Origin: Syntrophomonadaceae bacterium
GTDB taxonomy: Bacteria; Bacillota; Syntrophomonadia; Syntrophomonadales; Syntrophomonadaceae
Reading direction: 5' to 3'
NCBI GenBank assembly: GCA_028686565.1
Contig: JAQUBU010000151.1
Coordinates: 1 to 5,903 of the forward strand
Length of the DNA stretch: 5,903 nucleotides
The notes below the pieces were generated by a model. The model made no database searches. It was given only the letters and a program-made list of their open reading frames with translations, and was not told the origin of the DNA. The translations under genes and the position numbers were made by a program. The number at the start of each line of letters is the position of its first letter. The stretch's first letter is position 1. Positions 4,997-5,903 of this stretch are shown here, one piece after another.

Positions 4997-5860
4997 ATGA
5001 CTGTCAGCATTAGCTTGATCAATATGAAAGGAGGGGTCGGCAAGACCACCCTTACGATTGCATTGGCTGAGTTTATGGCGATTGAACACGGGCTGCGGGT
5101 GCTGGTAATAGATTTAGACCCGCAATCCAATGCCAGTGCATGCCTTATGGATCTGGAGCAATGGAAACGCCAAAATATGAGAGGCCAGACAGTTATGCGC
5201 TTATTCCTGGATTCCTTCAAGGATTGGCCGGTATTTTCTCCCCGGGAAGCAGTAGTCAAAAATGCTTCCAACATAGGCGGTGGCATTGAGGGGTTGGATC
5301 TGATGCCTTCAGGAACAGAACTTATGGATTTGCAGGATTCTTTAATGACCATTTATTCAGAACAAGAAGACCGAAGTCCACTAATCTATTTATTACGCGA
5401 TGCTATAGGGAATATCTTGCAGGACTATGATATGGTTCTGATCGATTGCCCGCCCAGTTTGGGCTTGATTACCCAGAACGGACTGGCAATTAGTGATTAC
5501 TATCTTATTCCTGTTATTCCGGAAACTATGTCCATTCATGGTATACCGCAGATTGTAACCAGGGTCAATCGTTTTAAAAAACAGACCGGCTCTAGTTTAG
5601 AGCCTATGGGAGTAGTAGCCACCAGATACCGCCAGCAAAATCCCGAGCATTTCCTCAACCTGAGCGATCTCCGGGCTGGAGCGCAAAAGAAAGGTTATCG
5701 ACGTCTATTTGAAACAATTATCCATGAATCTACTCCAGCCGCCAACGCGGTGAATTTCAGGCGGCAAGCGGCTAAATTGCGGGAGAAGTATGCGTCACCG
5801 CGTCCTTTTAATGAATACCGGGAACTAAGCAGGGAGGTGCTAAATCATGTCGGAAAATAG
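4997..5860 (+). CDS. ParA/Soj/MinD-family P-loop ATPase
   Basis: The 287-residue protein is a ParA-type ATPase, the class that forms ATP-dependent dimers and positions DNA or protein cargo on the nucleoid or membrane. The deviant Walker A with its signature lysine is MKGGVGKTT (K11 and K16). Walker A' is VIDLDPQSNAS (D39 and D41). Walker B is DYDMVLIDCPPSLG (143-156, D150). NGLAISDYYLIPVIPE and the basic C-terminal region, usual for non-specific DNA contact, also follow family form. It is longer than typical Soj (about 250), with an insertion after Walker A' around residues 52-90, and has no N-terminal DNA-binding domain. No MinD-type amphipathic tail is obvious. ATG follows a run of G (4985-4990) by 6 nt. 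The next gene overlaps its end by 14 nt, the usual layout for a ParA and its partner. Chromosomal, plasmid-derived or specialised cargo roles cannot be separated here; a parA symbol would overstate it. Confidence 0.94.
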   Translation: MTVSISLINMKGGVGKTTLTIALAEFMAIEHGLRVLVIDLDPQSNASACLMDLEQWKRQNMRGQTVMRLFLDSFKDWPVFSPREAVVKNASNIGGGIEGLDLMPSGTELMDLQDSLMTIYSEQEDRSPLIYLLRDAIGNILQDYDMVLIDCPPSLGLITQNGLAISDYYLIPVIPETMSIHGIPQIVTRVNRFKKQTGSSLEPMGVVATRYRQQNPEHFLNLSDLRAGAQKKGYRRLFETIIHESTPAANAVNFRRQAAKLREKYASPRPFNEYRELSREVLNHVGK

Positions 5861-5903
5861 CTTTACCCCGCTGATGGCAGAGTTTCTGCGCCAACTGGCC
5901 GGG
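5847..5903 (+). CDS. Start of a gene coupled to the ParA-like ATPase (truncated by window edge)
   Basis: ATG at 5847-5849 opens a frame that runs off the window after 19 codons, with residues MSENSFTPLMAEFLRQLAG. A strong GGGAGG (5832-5837) stands 9 nt upstream inside the ParA-like gene, and the two frames overlap by 14 nt, so translational coupling is likely. By position it should be the ATPase's partner, such as a ParB-like or cargo-adaptor protein, but too little is visible to name a family. Confidence 0.75.
   Translation, partial: MSENSFTPLMAEFLRQLAG

Noticed and set aside
4954..5352. Minus-strand open frame of 132 codons opposite the ParA-like gene
   Set aside because: It is antisense to the Walker A region of a secure ATPase gene, and its peptide looks like a shadow translation.

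Overview
The window looks like the chromosome of a moderate-G+C, anaerobic-type Firmicute (Clostridia or Negativicutes). This rests on AGGAGG-like ribosome binding sites before most genes, SbcC, Soj-type ParA and ModD proteins of firmicute flavour, and a Moco/Tuco-type leader RNA. The assignment is inference; no rRNA or other marker gene is present.

Layout. Positions 1-1388 hold the C-terminal part of sbcC (DNA double-strand-end processing); its N-terminal half lies outside the window. Positions 1389-1723 form a complete regulatory region: a good sigma-A promoter (TAGACA, 17 nt, TATAAT) overlapped by a perfect 22-nt palindrome, then a leader RNA of about 240 nt. The leader carries a molybdenum/tungsten-cofactor riboswitch-like core, a potential antiterminator and an intrinsic terminator. 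It feeds a two-gene operon: a TrmO/TsaA-family methyltransferase domain fused to an FmdE-like domain (1730-2539), then modD (2551-3399). ModD is a quinolinate-phosphoribosyltransferase paralogue known from molybdate-transport operons. Leader and genes therefore both point to Mo/W metabolism.

Positions 3400-3604 are hairpin-rich and end in a strong bidirectional terminator shared with a convergent HD-domain hydrolase gene on the minus strand (4123-3605). Positions 4124-4528 have no conventional gene. They hold a candidate minus-strand promoter, a short coding-like remnant, and an imperfect palindrome of about 170 bp (4311-4483) that resembles a MITE or structured intergenic repeat. Inside the palindrome is a 25-codon minus-strand ORF with a well-placed Shine-Dalgarno sequence.

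The right end (4529-5903) is a plus-strand cluster of a PaaI-like hotdog thioesterase, a ParA/Soj-type ATPase, and the first 19 codons of a gene that overlaps the ParA gene by 14 nt and is probably its translationally coupled partner.

The most interesting part is the riboswitch-controlled TrmO-FmdE/modD operon. A tRNA-modification-type methyltransferase domain appears to have been recruited into metal or metal-cofactor biology, and no transporter gene is adjacent.
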